64,000 nt of DNA from UBA10329 sp964500205 (GTDB lineage Bacteria; Bacteroidota; Bacteroidia; UBA10329): assembly GCA_964500205.1 (NCBI GenBank), contig CAZCNS010000008.1, positions 62,001-126,000 of the forward strand, given 5' to 3'. A program made the position numbers and the translations under genes. Under the pieces are notes generated by a model. It was given only the letters and a program-made list of their open reading frames with translations, was not told the DNA's origin and searched no databases. Shown in pieces: positions 27,137-36,824 of the stretch (its first letter is position 1; each line of letters starts with the position of its first letter).

Positions 27137-27167
27137 AACTTGTTGTGTCATCGGACACGGAGACACA

Positions 27168-29723
27168 TCAGGCTTCGGGCTTCTCACCATCGCTCGCGCC
27201 CTCAGTGCCCTCGTGGCCCTCTGGCAGGTCCATGTACTCCTCTTCCACGGTGCTTGCATCTACGCGTGCCACGGCCGCAATGCTATCGTTGCCCTTGAGG
27301 TTGATGAGGCGCACGCCCTGCGTTGCGCGGCCCATCACGCGCAGCTCGTCCACGGCCATTCTGATGGCGATGCCCGACTTGTTGATGATCATCAGGTCGT
27401 TGCCATCGCGCACATCTTTGATAGCGACCAGCTTGCCCGTTTTCTCTGTCACGTTGATGGTGCGCACACCCTTGCCGCCTCGGTTGGTGACGCGATACAC
27501 GGGCTCCCCATCATCGGGGTCATTGAGGTAACTGCGTTTGCCGTAGCCGTTCTCCGACACCACGAGGACCGTCTGTTCGGCTGAATCGGTGATGGCGATC
27601 ATGCCCACCACCTCGTCATCGTCCTGCTCTATGGTGATGCCACGCACACCCGATGCCGTTCGGCCCATCGGGCGCACTTTGCTCTCGTTGAAACGGATGG
27701 CGCGACCGCTCTTCAGGGCCAACATAACCTCGTCTTGGCCACTGGTGAGGCGGGCCTCCAGCAATTGGTCGCCCTCGCGGATCACGATGGCATTGATGCC
27801 ATTGACACGCGGCCTGGAGTACGCCTCCAGCGTGGTCTTCTTGATGATGCCCTTCTTCGTACACATGATCACGAAGTGGTTGTTGATGTACTCCTCGTCC
27901 TTGAGACTGAGTACGTTCATGTACGCCATCACTTTGTCGTCCGGCTCGATGTTAAGCAGGTTCTGGATGGCGCGTCCCTTGCTGGTCTTCGACCCTTCTG
28001 GAATCTCATAGACCTTCATCCAGAAGCACCGGCCCTTCTCGGTAAAGAAGAGCATGTGGTTATGGTTCGTTGCCACGAAGATGTGCTCCAAGAAGTCCTC
28101 ATCGCGGGTGGTGCTGGCGCGCGAGCCCACACCTCCACGGCTCTGCACACGATACTCGGTGAGCGGTGTCCTCTTGATGTATCCCATATGAGAAATGGTG
28201 ATGACCACCTCCTCGTCCGCGATCATATCCTCGATGCTGATGTCTCCCGCAGCATGAACGATCTCGCTCCTGCGCTCGTCACCGTAGCGTTCGCGGATCT
28301 CGATGAGCTCATCCTTGATAATCTGCATGCGAAGGTCCTCATTGGCCAGCACATCCTTAAGATATGCGATGTGCTTCATGAGCTCATCGTACTCGGCTTT
28401 CAGCTTGTCGATCTCCAGACCGGTAAGGGCGCGGAGACGCATGTCAAGGATGGCACGGCTCTGGATGTCGCTGAGGCTGAACTTATCCATCAACTGCTCG
28501 CGGGCCTCATCGGGTGTGCGCGACTCGCGGATGATGCGGATGACCTCATCGAGGTTGTTCACTGCAATGATGAGACCTTCGAGAATGTGCGCACGCTTCT
28601 CGGCCTCGGCCAGTTCGTACCTTGTCCTTCGGATGACCACTTCATGGCGGAACTCCACAAAATGATGGATGAGATCCTTGAGATTCAGCATCTCCGGACG
28701 GCCCTTCACCAGCGCGATGTTGTTCACACTGAAGGATGTCTGGAGCTGCGTGTGCTTGTAAAGGTTGTTCAGCACCACGTTGGGTATCGCATCGCGCTTG
28801 ATGTCATATACGATCCGCATGCCTCTGCGGTCGCTCTCATCTCGGATGTCGCTGATACCCTCCAGCTTCTTGTCATTGATCAGGTCGGCAGTGGCCTTGA
28901 TCATGTTGGCCTTGTTGACCTGGTAGGGAATCTCGGTAACGATAATGTGCTCGCGACCATTGGTCTCCTCGAACTCGGCACGCGCGCGCATAACGATTCG
29001 TCCCCGGCCTGTTTCAAAGGCATCGCGCACACCGTCATAGCCGTAAATGAAACCGCCCGTAGGGAAGTCGGGTGCCTTGACATACTCCATGAGTCCTGCG
29101 ATGTCAATGTCGCGGTTGTCAATGAAAGCAATGATTCCGTTAATGACCTCCGTAAGGTTGTGCGGAGCCATGTTGGTGGCCATGCCCACCGCGATTCCGG
29201 CAGAGCCGTTTATCAGCAGGTTGGGGATGCGGCTCGGGAGTACGGTCGGCTCCTCAAGCGAGTCATCGAAGTTGAGGCGGAAATCGACCGTGTCCTTATC
29301 GATGTCTGAGAGCATCTCTTCCGCGATCCTGCGCAGCCTGGCCTCGGTGTAACGCATGGCCGCTGGGCTGTCACCATCGACCGAGCCGAAGTTGCCCTGC
29401 CCATCAACCAGCGGGTAGCGGAGGCTCCATTCCTGCGCCATCCGCACCATGGTGTCATATACAGAGGAGTCACCATGCGGGTGATACTTACCGAGCACCT
29501 CACCCACGATACGTGCGCTCTTCTTGTGCGCGCGGTTATGGAGAACCCCCAACTCACGCATCCCGAACAACACCCTTCGGTGCACGGGCTTGAGTCCGTC
29601 ACGCACATCGGGCAGCGCACGGCTCACAATGACCGACATCGAATAGTCGATGTAGGCCGTCTTCATCTCCTCCTCGATGTTGATGGGAATAATGCGTCCC
29701 CCTCCCTCAAGTTCTTCAGCCAT
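27168..29723 (-). CDS. gyrA: DNA gyrase subunit A
   Basis: GyrA (851 residues) is the cleaving and rejoining subunit of the supercoiling topoisomerase. The active-site Tyr is in MRYTEARL (Tyr125). The quinolone-resistance region reads HPHGDSSVYD, so the positions equivalent to E. coli Ser83 and Asp87 keep the sensitive residues (Ser86, Asp90). The C-terminal domain has six beta-pinwheel blades from about residue 505, including the GyrA-box-like QSRGGVGSRAST, and ends in an acidic tail. The start MAEELEGGGRIIPINIEEEM fits the family. Confidence 0.98.
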   Translation of the reverse strand: MAEELEGGGRIIPINIEEEMKTAYIDYSMSVIVSRALPDVRDGLKPVHRRVLFGMRELGVLHNRAHKKSARIVGEVLGKYHPHGDSSVYDTMVRMAQEWSLRYPLVDGQGNFGSVDGDSPAAMRYTEARLRRIAEEMLSDIDKDTVDFRLNFDDSLEEPTVLPSRIPNLLINGSAGIAVGMATNMAPHNLTEVINGIIAFIDNRDIDIAGLMEYVKAPDFPTGGFIYGYDGVRDAFETGRGRIVMRARAEFEETNGREHIIVTEIPYQVNKANMIKATADLINDKKLEGISDIRDESDRRGMRIVYDIKRDAIPNVVLNNLYKHTQLQTSFSVNNIALVKGRPEMLNLKDLIHHFVEFRHEVVIRRTRYELAEAEKRAHILEGLIIAVNNLDEVIRIIRESRTPDEAREQLMDKFSLSDIQSRAILDMRLRALTGLEIDKLKAEYDELMKHIAYLKDVLANEDLRMQIIKDELIEIRERYGDERRSEIVHAAGDISIEDMIADEEVVITISHMGYIKRTPLTEYRVQSRGGVGSRASTTRDEDFLEHIFVATNHNHMLFFTEKGRCFWMKVYEIPEGSKTSKGRAIQNLLNIEPDDKVMAYMNVLSLKDEEYINNHFVIMCTKKGIIKKTTLEAYSRPRVNGINAIVIREGDQLLEARLTSGQDEVMLALKSGRAIRFNESKVRPMGRTASGVRGITIEQDDDEVVGMIAITDSAEQTVLVVSENGYGKRSYLNDPDDGEPVYRVTNRGGKGVRTINVTEKTGKLVAIKDVRDGNDLMIINKSGIAIRMAVDELRVMGRATQGVRLINLKGNDSIAAVARVDASTVEEEYMDLPEGHEGTEGASDGEKPEA

Positions 29724-30092
29724 TTTTCTAAATTATTGTCTTACAATGATTTCAAATGCAAAGGCATTTCCATTCAAACCTTCATGAACCGGCAGGTGAC
29801 CAAATCATCACGTACCACGCAATGCGGACTGAACCAAGGCCGAAAGTACGCTCGCCACAGACCACGGGCAACCTGACCATTGAGTCGCAGGGCCGCAGTT
29901 GTCAACAATCGGTGTGGAAAAGCCCGATGTCCTTGTAAACAGCACCATGTGAATAATTGAAGCCGCCCTGAAAGTCGCGGCCTGAGACCCCGCCTACTTT
30001 TGAATTTCTTGGATAATGTAGGATAGAAGGCAACTGCCCGTCCGCATCATCGTAATTTTGAGCGTCAAAACACAACAGCCAGACCAACAAGC
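29724..30092. other. Divergent promoter region between gyrA and clpC
   Basis: This 369-base interval between divergent gyrA and clpC holds no supportable gene. It contains two TAnnTTTG-type boxes on the plus strand (29995-30002 and 30053-30060) and an AT-rich stretch next to the gyrA start, where CAAA at 29753-29756 and CTAAATTA at 29728-29735 read on the minus strand as a near-consensus -33/-7 pair. Confidence 0.6.
30053..30060 (+). promoter_or_regulatory. clpC: -7 box of a probable clpC promoter
   Basis: TAATTTTG fits the Bacteroidota TAnnTTTG consensus and would give a leader of about 27 bases before the clpC ATG at 30093. No clear -33 TTTG is present. A second box, TACTTTTG, lies at 29995-30002. 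Confidence 0.45.
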
Positions 30093-32648
30093 ATGGACAT
30101 GGATTCGAGATTCTCACAACGTGTGAGAGAGGTAATAAGCTACAGCCGCGAGGAGGCACTGCGACTTGGGCATGACTACATCGGCACTGAGCATCTGCTG
30201 CTCGGTATGATTCGTGAGGGTGAGGGTACGGCCCTGCGCATACTCACCGGACTGGGTGTTGACCTGAGCGACCTGCGCAAAGACCTGGAGACCGCAACCC
30301 GTAGCGGTGCAACATTCAAGAAAGCATCGCTGGGCAACATCCCGCTCATCAAGCAGGCAGAAAAAGCTCTGAAACTGACCTATCTCGAGGCCAAGGTCTG
30401 CAAGAGCACGGACGTAGGCACGGAGCATGTGCTGCTCGCTGTGCTGAAAGACGAAGACAACGTGGCAACCCGCACCCTGAAAAATCTCGGAGTAGATTAC
30501 GATCTGGTGAAAGAAGAGCTGGAAGTGCTCATGGGCGAGTCGCGACCACCGCAGGCCAGACGCAGAATGAGCTCTGCCGATGATGATGAGGACCAGGAGA
30601 ATTTCGGAGCGGCACGTGGCGCTTCGAGCGGAACGGCCAAAAAGCAAGGCGATGTGAAGTCAAAGACCCCGGTGCTCGACAACTTCGGGCGTGACCTCAC
30701 TAAGGCTGCTGAGGACGGTAAACTCGACCCGGTGGTCGGCCGCGAGAAAGAGATCGAGCGCGTATCTCAGATTCTTTCAAGAAGAAAAAAGAACAACCCG
30801 ATCCTGATCGGGGAACCGGGTGTGGGCAAATCTGCCATCGCAGAGGGATTGGCGCTGCGCATTGTCAAGCGCAAAGTGAGCCGTGTGCTTTTCGGCAAGC
30901 GGGTGGTGACCCTCGACCTCGCATCGTTAGTAGCGGGCACCAAGTACCGAGGCCAGTTCGAGGAGCGCATGAAAGCCGTGATGAACGAGCTGGAGAAATC
31001 TCCCGATGTCATTCTCTTTATTGATGAGATTCACACCATCGTGGGCGCAGGCGGTGCAAGCGGCTCCATGGACGCGAGCAACATGTTCAAGCCTGCTCTG
31101 GCCCGTGGTGAGGTGCAGTGCATCGGTGCCACCACACTCGATGAGTACCGTCAGTACATAGAGAAGGATGGTGCACTTGAAAGGCGTTTCCAGAAAGTGA
31201 TCGTGGAGCCGACCACTCCCGAGGAGACCATTCAGATACTTTCCAACATCAAGGATAAGTACGAGGACCATCACAATGTGATCTACACCGATGAGGCCAT
31301 TGAGGCCTGTGTGACGCTCACGACACGCTACATGACCGACCGCTTCCTACCCGACAAGGCCATTGACGCTTTGGACGAAGTAGGTAGCCGTGTTCACATC
31401 ACCAACATCAATGTGCCCGACAAGGTGGTGGAATTGGAAAAAGCTGTGGACGATGTGAAGGAGGAGAAGAACAAGGTGGTGCGCAACCAGAAGTATGAGG
31501 AGGCGGCCGACTTGCGTGACAAGGAGCGCAGACTGACCGAGGAATTGGAGCGGGAGAAGAAAAAATGGGAGGAGTCAACCAAGGAGAACCGTGAGACCGT
31601 TACCGCAGAGCATGTGGCAGAGGTGGTGAGCATGATGACTGGCATTCCTGTGCAGCGTGTTTCCCTTAATGAAATGGAGCGCCTCAAGACCATGTCAGAC
31701 AACCTTCAAGGTAAGGTGATCGGTCAGGATGAGGCCATCAAGAAGGTGGTGCGCGCCATACAACGTAACCGTGCGGGCCTCAAGGACCCCAACAAACCCA
31801 TCGGCAGCTTCATCTTCCTCGGGCCTACCGGTGTGGGCAAGACCGAGCTTGCCAAGGTCATAGCCCGCTACTTGTTCGACTCAGACGATGCGCTCATTCG
31901 CATCGACATGAGCGAATACATGGAGAAGTTCGCAGTGTCGAGACTCGTGGGTGCCCCTCCGGGCTACGTGGGCTACGAGGAAGGCGGTCAGCTCACAGAG
32001 AAAGTGCGCAGAAAGCCGTATTCCGTTGTTCTGCTCGATGAGATCGAGAAGGCGCACCCCGATGTATTCAACCTTCTGCTGCAAGCTCTCGATGACGGCA
32101 TGATGACCGATAGCATGGGCCGTAAGATCGATTTCAAGAACACCATCGTGATCATGACCTCCAACATCGGCTCCCGCCAATTGCAGGACTTCGGTCAAGG
32201 AGTAGGCTTCGCTACACGCGCCAAGACAGATTCATCGGACGAGCACGCCCGTGGGGTCATTGAGAAAGCACTCAAGAAGGCGTTTGCCCCTGAATTCCTT
32301 AACCGCATTGACGATGTGGTGCTCTTCAGCCAGTTGAAGGAAGAGGATATCCACAAGATCATCGAGCTGGAACTGCGGCATGTGCTCAAGCGCATCAAGG
32401 ACATCGGATACACCGTGGAGCTGACGGACGCAGCCAAGAGCTTCCTCGCACTCAAAGGCTACGACCCTGCCTACGGTGCAAGGCCGCTCAAGCGTGCCAT
32501 TCAGCGCTACATGGAAGACCCGTTGGCGGAGCAGCTCATCGGTGCCAAAGCCAACGAGGGCGATGTGATACTGGTGGACCACAAAGCCGATGCCGAGGAG
32601 CTTACCATCACAACGAAGAAGGCCAAATCCGGTGCATCGGAAAAATGA
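30093..32648 (+). CDS. clpC: ATP-dependent Clp protease ATP-binding subunit ClpC
   Basis: This Hsp100 unfoldase of 851 residues feeds substrates to ClpP. In order it has two Clp_N repeats (1-150), an acidic linker, AAA domain 1 with GEPGVGKSAIAEGLA (Walker A, about 240) and LFIDEIHTIVGAG (Walker B), and a UVR-type coiled middle segment (NQKYEEAADLRDKE, about 468-481) that marks ClpC rather than ClpB. AAA domain 2 has GPTGVGKTELAKVIARYL (about 575) and LLDEIEKAHPDVF, and the ClpB_D2-small domain follows. The start MDMDSRFSQRVREVISYS is typical. Confidence 0.97.
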   Translation: MDMDSRFSQRVREVISYSREEALRLGHDYIGTEHLLLGMIREGEGTALRILTGLGVDLSDLRKDLETATRSGATFKKASLGNIPLIKQAEKALKLTYLEAKVCKSTDVGTEHVLLAVLKDEDNVATRTLKNLGVDYDLVKEELEVLMGESRPPQARRRMSSADDDEDQENFGAARGASSGTAKKQGDVKSKTPVLDNFGRDLTKAAEDGKLDPVVGREKEIERVSQILSRRKKNNPILIGEPGVGKSAIAEGLALRIVKRKVSRVLFGKRVVTLDLASLVAGTKYRGQFEERMKAVMNELEKSPDVILFIDEIHTIVGAGGASGSMDASNMFKPALARGEVQCIGATTLDEYRQYIEKDGALERRFQKVIVEPTTPEETIQILSNIKDKYEDHHNVIYTDEAIEACVTLTTRYMTDRFLPDKAIDALDEVGSRVHITNINVPDKVVELEKAVDDVKEEKNKVVRNQKYEEAADLRDKERRLTEELEREKKKWEESTKENRETVTAEHVAEVVSMMTGIPVQRVSLNEMERLKTMSDNLQGKVIGQDEAIKKVVRAIQRNRAGLKDPNKPIGSFIFLGPTGVGKTELAKVIARYLFDSDDALIRIDMSEYMEKFAVSRLVGAPPGYVGYEEGGQLTEKVRRKPYSVVLLDEIEKAHPDVFNLLLQALDDGMMTDSMGRKIDFKNTIVIMTSNIGSRQLQDFGQGVGFATRAKTDSSDEHARGVIEKALKKAFAPEFLNRIDDVVLFSQLKEEDIHKIIELELRHVLKRIKDIGYTVELTDAAKSFLALKGYDPAYGARPLKRAIQRYMEDPLAEQLIGAKANEGDVILVDHKADAEELTITTKKAKSGASEK

Positions 32649-32680
32649 CCGGGCAGACCCGACAAGCGAATCCTCCTGAA

Positions 32681-32720
32681 AAAACCTCCCTGTCACCAAC
32701 TTATGTGACAGTGAGGTTTT
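32681..32720. terminator. Bidirectional terminator between clpC and ftsY
   Basis: The arms AAAACCTCCCTGTCAC and GTGACAGTGAGGTTTT pair over 16 bp with one mismatch around an 8-base loop. T-rich tails are present on both strands (TTTTCTCTTT on plus, TTTTTTC on minus), serving the two convergent genes. Confidence 0.92.
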
Positions 32721-32749
32721 CTCTTTCCTCACTACGCGATCGCCTATGA

Positions 32750-33700
32750 CTATTTGAAAAGGCTGTCCACGAACTCTTTTCCGTTGAACACCTGAAGATC
32801 CTCCATCTTCTCTCCTACCCCGATGTATTTCACCGGTATCTTGAATGTATCTGATATGCCAATGACCACACCTCCTTTGGCTGTGCCATCAAGCTTGGTC
32901 AGCGCAAGGGCGTTGACATCCGTTGCGTTGGTGAACTGCTTGGCCTGCTCGATGGCATTCTGTCCTGTGGATGCATCGAGTACGAGCAGCACCTCGTGAG
33001 GAGCATCCGGCACAATGCGGTCCATCACCTTCCTTATCTTGGATAGCTCGTTCATCAGGCCGACCTTGTTGTGCAGGCGCCCTGCTGTGTCTATGATGAC
33101 CACATCAGCACCTTTGGCAACAGCACTTTGCAGCGTGTCGAAAGCCACGGAGGCCGGGTCGGCATTCATTCCTTGGTTAATGACCGGAACACCCACACGC
33201 TCGCCCCAGATGATAAGCTGCTGCACGGCTGCCGCCCTGAAGGTGTCCGCAGCACCGAGCACCACGCTCATGCCAGAGGACTTGAACTTGTGCGCCAACT
33301 TACCGATGGTGGTGGTCTTGCCCACACCGTTCACTCCGACCACCATGATGACATAGGGCTTCACGCCCTCGGGTATCACCAGCCGACCGTCACCACCTCC
33401 TGCATTCTCCTGTAGCAGTGCTGTGATCTCCTCCCTGAGAATGGCATTGAGCTGATCCGTGCCCACGTATTTGTCCTGAGAGACCCGCTCCTCAATGCGC
33501 TTGATGACCTTGAGGGTGGTCTCCACGCCCACATCCGAGGTCACCAAGACCTCTTCGAGGTTGTCGAGCACCTCGTCATCTACCTTGCTCTTGCCTACAA
33601 CGGCTTTGGCAAGCTTGGAGAACACGCTCTCGCGGGTCTTGTCCAATCCCTCGTTCAGCCGCTCTTTCTTCTCTTTGGTGAAAAAATCGAAAAGTCCCAT
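32750..33700 (-). CDS. ftsY: Signal recognition particle receptor FtsY
   Basis: This SRP GTPase docks ribosome-nascent chain complexes to the inner membrane. The 316 residues contain an N-domain helical bundle (1-100) and the G domain with GVNGVGKTTTIGKLAHKF (about 122-139), DTFRAAAVQQL, IDTAGRLHNK, TKLDGTAKGG and GVGEKMEDLQVFN. It lacks the long acidic A domain, as is common in Bacteroidota. The start MGLFDFFTKEKKE is standard. Confidence 0.97.
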   Translation of the reverse strand: MGLFDFFTKEKKERLNEGLDKTRESVFSKLAKAVVGKSKVDDEVLDNLEEVLVTSDVGVETTLKVIKRIEERVSQDKYVGTDQLNAILREEITALLQENAGGGDGRLVIPEGVKPYVIMVVGVNGVGKTTTIGKLAHKFKSSGMSVVLGAADTFRAAAVQQLIIWGERVGVPVINQGMNADPASVAFDTLQSAVAKGADVVIIDTAGRLHNKVGLMNELSKIRKVMDRIVPDAPHEVLLVLDASTGQNAIEQAKQFTNATDVNALALTKLDGTAKGGVVIGISDTFKIPVKYIGVGEKMEDLQVFNGKEFVDSLFK

Positions 33701-33822
33701 GACATTTTGAATGAGCCGCGAAGGTCGGCATTCGGCAGCGAACCGACCGTTTGTACCCGCATGATGTGCATCAGGTCATATCATCGCTCCGATACCGAAC
33801 TTGTGCCGCCATTTCAAACAGG

Positions 33823-34110
33823 ATGAGCAGCGAGAAAAAATGTCCCCATTGTGGCCAGTGGACTTCGTGGAATCAGCGACCTGAGGACACTTGCACGCAT
33901 TGCGGAGGTGTGCTCGACCCGCGGACAGTCCAACAGAAGGAAGACCGCATCGCACGGGAGCGAAAGCAGGTGGAGGATTCTTTCTTCACAGAGAAACCTG
34001 ACGACAACCTGCCCATGAAGGCTGTCCGCAAGGTCGCCTTCGTGGCGCATGCCATCTACGCGGCCATCGTCTGGTTCTTCCTGATGATGTTTGCCAGCAC
34101 ACCGGGTTGA
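33823..34110 (+). CDS. Small zinc-ribbon membrane protein
   Basis: This 95-residue protein has CPHC (about 7-10) and CTHC (about 25-28) forming a double-Cys zinc ribbon, a charged linker (KEDRIARERKQVEDSFF), and one hydrophobic C-terminal helix (VAHAIYAAIVWFFLMMFAS). I do not recognise a named family. ATG 33823 gives MSSEKKCPHCG. An upstream in-frame ATG at 33751 adds 24 unrelated residues. It probably sits in the inner membrane with the ribbon in the cytoplasm. Confidence 0.75.
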   Translation: MSSEKKCPHCGQWTSWNQRPEDTCTHCGGVLDPRTVQQKEDRIARERKQVEDSFFTEKPDDNLPMKAVRKVAFVAHAIYAAIVWFFLMMFASTPG

Positions 34111-34130
34111 CCGCTTGTTGGACCTACAAA

Positions 34131-34162
34131 AAAGGCCCGACCGCAAGTGCGACCGGGCCTTT
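34131..34162. terminator. Terminator between the zinc-ribbon gene and the DUF2911 gene
   Basis: The arms AAAGGCCCG and CGGGCCTTT (plus inner GC pairs) form a hairpin. The minus strand continues into TTTTTTGTAGG, a good U-tract for the DUF2911 gene, while the plus-strand tail is weaker. Confidence 0.85.
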
Positions 34163-34181
34163 AGTCAACGCGTACGCTTCA

Positions 34182-35051
34182 TCAGTTCCCTTTCAACTTA
34201 GCAATCAGGTCGTCATTTCGCTTGATGTAGCCGAAATCACCGTCCTTGTATTCTGAGGCCATCTTCTTTGACTGCTCTGCAGTCTTGATCGCTTCTTCCG
34301 TTCGTCCCATCTGACCAAGCAGTTCCGCATGGCGATGTACGTACCAGAAAGCCGCTGGACGCAATTCCACTGACTTCTCCATCCACGTCAATGCTTGATC
34401 GAGGTTCTTGTTCTTGCCCATGTAGTAAACCGCTGCAGCATGGTAGTCTCCTGCCTTTGCTTCTTCCTTGGAGTCAATAAGCGTTGCCTTGATGGCTGCC
34501 TCGATCTTAGAGTCAACATCCATGGTGATGCTGAGGTCGATGGCAGTGTTCTCCCAGAATAGGGTCATGGTAGCACCCTCATCCTTAAAGTCTGAAAAAC
34601 TGATGGTGAAGGTCTCTGCTGTCTCGGACAACAGACGAGGCCGCACACGTGTGCGCAACGCGTCATTTGCCTCAACATAATCAGCCACTCCGCCCATCTC
34701 ATTGTCCTTGGAGAATATCACAGTCCATTCCTTCTCACCAGGAATGGTGAGCAGTGCGTACTTGCCTGCAGCGAGTGGAGAACCATTGATACTCACATCA
34801 TCGGCCACACTGAAAAGCGTAACATCGTTCGCACCAGTGCGCCACATCTCACCATAAGCGACAATATCCCCGAATATCTTGCGTCCCTTCACACCAGGAC
34901 GGGAATAGGAGACCTCCACATCTGTGAGAGCAAGGTTCTGGCTCACCTTGGCGAGAGGACTGGGCCTCGGGGTCTGAATCTGTGCCTGTGCATCGGTCAT
35001 GAACATGGACAGCGTAAGCGCGAAAAGAATGAATGATGTTTGTTTAAGCAT
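34182..35051 (-). CDS. DUF2911 domain secreted protein with TPR tail
   Basis: The 289 residues comprise a signal peptide (to AQA), a DUF2911 beta domain (SPLAKVSQNLALTDVEVSYSRP, GRKIFGDIVAYGEMWRTGAN, LAAGKYALLTIPGEKEWTVIFSKD), and a C-terminal region of TPR-like helices from about 205 (ALTWMEKSVELRPAAFWYVHR). DUF2911 is common in Bacteroidota envelopes and has no assigned function. The ATG at 35051 is chosen for the signal peptide. Confidence 0.9.
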   Translation of the reverse strand: MLKQTSFILFALTLSMFMTDAQAQIQTPRPSPLAKVSQNLALTDVEVSYSRPGVKGRKIFGDIVAYGEMWRTGANDVTLFSVADDVSINGSPLAAGKYALLTIPGEKEWTVIFSKDNEMGGVADYVEANDALRTRVRPRLLSETAETFTISFSDFKDEGATMTLFWENTAIDLSITMDVDSKIEAAIKATLIDSKEEAKAGDYHAAAVYYMGKNKNLDQALTWMEKSVELRPAAFWYVHRHAELLGQMGRTEEAIKTAEQSKKMASEYKDGDFGYIKRNDDLIAKLKGN

Positions 35052-35185
35052 GATTAGATCGGTTTGTTGGTTAGGATGGCGAATGTAACCGCAATCCTTA
35101 GAGTTGGTTCGTTCACACCATTGCAAATAAGCTATTGTCATTCCCCTTTGGGTGAATACCACCTGTATTGACAGATATTCGCGGC

Positions 35186-35614
35186 ATGGAATTCAACAAA
35201 CAAGATTTTCAGGTGAATGTGGATGTGCAGCTGCGCTTCCGCGACCTCGACATGCTCGGCCACGTAAACAATGCAGTCTATCTCAGCTGGATGGAGCTGG
35301 GAAGAATGGCATTCTCAGACACCGTGCTCCCTTACATCGACTGGAAAAAGGAAGGCTTCATTCTGGCCCATGTCTCCATAGACTATCTGGAACCTGTGTT
35401 TTTAACAGACAAGGTAAGGGTGTACATGCGTTCTGGCAAGGTAGGCAGCAAGAGTGTGAACCTCGAATGCATCATCACCAAAGAGGACGCAAAGGGCGAG
35501 CGACCTGCGGCCAAAGGGCTCAACATCATCGTGGCATTCGACTACGTGAACCACAAGAGTATGAATCTGCCGCAATCTTGGGTAGATGCCATGAGCGGCA
35601 GCGCTCAACCGTGA
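35186..35614 (+). CDS. Acyl-CoA thioesterase (4HBT hotdog fold)
   Basis: This hotdog protein of 142 residues has the 4-hydroxybenzoyl-CoA/YbgC-like active-site stretch LRFRDLDMLGHVNNAVYLSWMELGR, in which Asp after LRFR-DL is the catalytic residue. It hydrolyses acyl-CoA thioesters in the cytosol; chain length is unknown. ATG 35186 is preferred over a TTG at 35168. Its last 10 bases overlap the end of the convergent miaE-like gene. Confidence 0.9.
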   Translation: MEFNKQDFQVNVDVQLRFRDLDMLGHVNNAVYLSWMELGRMAFSDTVLPYIDWKKEGFILAHVSIDYLEPVFLTDKVRVYMRSGKVGSKSVNLECIITKEDAKGERPAAKGLNIIVAFDYVNHKSMNLPQSWVDAMSGSAQP

Positions 35615-36186
35615 ATGCGCTCGGCCTGTCCGAGTCCCTTCATCACACTGGCCTCAAAGGTGAGCAGGTTCTGCCACATGGCATCCACCCGCTTGCGCCC
35701 TCCGTACTTGCGGGCAAATGCGAGGAACATGGTGTAGTGATTCGCCTCGCTGACCATCAGGTCGTGGTAGAAAGCAGCCAGCTCTTCATCGGCAATATGC
35801 TCTGAGAGCACACGGAATCTCTCGCAGCTCCTGGCCTCGATCAGTGCAGCTGTCAGCAGCTCATGCACAAGTCGTTGCTCTCGTGCACCTCCTTTTTCAA
35901 AGAAACCGTTAATCTGCTTCACGTACTCGTCCGAGCGCTGCTTTCCCAGCACCAGTCCACGAGCCTTGATGCGGTCATGAACCATCTGAAAGTGCGACAT
36001 CTCCTCCCTGCAGAGCTCGGTCATGGCATCCACCAGATCAGTGAGCTCAGGGTACTTTACGATGAATGAGATGGCACTGGAGGCGGCCTTCTGCTCACAA
36101 TAGGCGTGATCGGTCAATATCTCCGCAATATTCTTGGAGGCTATATCGACCCATCGCGGGTCGGTCACCAGCTTCAGACCAAGCAT
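35605..36186 (-). CDS. miaE: tRNA-(ms2io6A)-hydroxylase-like di-iron protein (MiaE family)
   Basis: The 193-residue ferritin-like protein resembles MiaE, which hydroxylates the isopentenyl side chain of the modified adenosine at tRNA position 37. Di-iron ligands can be matched in DHAYCEQKAAS, EEMSHFQMVHDR, ALIEARSCERFRVLSEH and VSEANHYTMF. Length is close to bacterial MiaE. The start MLGLKLVTDPRWVDIA is typical, and an upstream extension would overlap ompH. It starts 10 bases after the ompH stop and is likely co-transcribed with it. Confidence 0.85.
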   Translation of the reverse strand: MLGLKLVTDPRWVDIASKNIAEILTDHAYCEQKAASSAISFIVKYPELTDLVDAMTELCREEMSHFQMVHDRIKARGLVLGKQRSDEYVKQINGFFEKGGAREQRLVHELLTAALIEARSCERFRVLSEHIADEELAAFYHDLMVSEANHYTMFLAFARKYGGRKRVDAMWQNLLTFEASVMKGLGQAERIHG

Positions 36187-36196
36187 CAGGGTAGTG

Positions 36197-36772
36197 TCAC
36201 TTCTTCTTGCCTCCCTCAGCAGGCGCGGCCGCAGGGGCTGATGGCGCAGGCTGCTGTCCTTCCAGCTTGATACCCAGTTCTTCAACCAGCTTCATGGTAA
36301 CGTTGTGTTCATCAGGCCCGTAGAGCACGGATGAAGTGCCTGAACCGTCCACGGAATTGAGGATGTACGCAAACCCATCGCGTTTGGCAATGGTCTCAAG
36401 TGCCTTCTTGATCCGATCCAGCGCAGGCTGCATCATCTCAGCGCGTTTCTGCTGCAACTGGCGCTCGGCCTGCTGGGACGATTGCTGAATCTGCTGATCA
36501 AGTTCAATGGCCTTCTCTTGAATGCCAATGGCAGTGGCAGTGTCCTTAGCAGCCAATGCCCGCTGAAACTGCTGACCGAACTGCTCCTGCTGACCACGCA
36601 GATCATCGAGGCGCTTCTGAAGACCGATGGCGTAGATCTGCAAATCCTCGTTGACCTTCTCGTTCTCGGGCATCACTCCGATGATCGCATTGATATCGGC
36701 ATAGGCAATCTTCTGGGCCTGCACAGCTAAGGAGAACAGAAGTACAAGAGCAGTAAGGGACAGACTTTTCAT
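36197..36772 (-). CDS. OmpH/Skp-family periplasmic chaperone
   Basis: The 191 residues contain a signal peptide (to VQAQ), the OmpH start KIAYADINAIIGVMPE, then a long Gln/Glu-rich coiled coil (about 40-130) that forms the Skp tentacles. A C-terminal strand region follows (GFAYILNSVDGSGTSSVLYG), and the tail is Pro/Ala-rich and low complexity, ending KKK. Skp trimers hold unfolded outer-membrane proteins during transit. A near-consensus promoter lies directly upstream. Confidence 0.9.
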   Translation of the reverse strand: MKSLSLTALVLLFSLAVQAQKIAYADINAIIGVMPENEKVNEDLQIYAIGLQKRLDDLRGQQEQFGQQFQRALAAKDTATAIGIQEKAIELDQQIQQSSQQAERQLQQKRAEMMQPALDRIKKALETIAKRDGFAYILNSVDGSGTSSVLYGPDEHNVTMKLVEELGIKLEGQQPAPSAPAAAPAEGGKKK

Positions 36773-36776
36773 AAAT

Positions 36777-36807
36777 TACATATAACACATTGATTATTAA
36801 ATACAAA
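36777..36807 (-). promoter_or_regulatory. Possible promoter of ompH
   Basis: On the minus strand TTTG (36804-36807) and TATATGTA (36777-36784, a partial TAnnTTTG match) are exactly 19 bases apart, the Bacteroidota -33/-7 spacing, in very AT-rich DNA. It ends only 4 bases before the start codon, so the transcript would have almost no leader. Confidence 0.35.
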
Positions 36808-36824
36808 CAGATAACTATCAATCA

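Noticed and set aside
27735..29309. 524-codon open frame on the plus strand opposite gyrA
   Set aside because: It is antisense to a fully supported gyrA, has no recognisable domain, and its His/Val/Asp-rich composition is that of a mirrored frame in GC-rich DNA.
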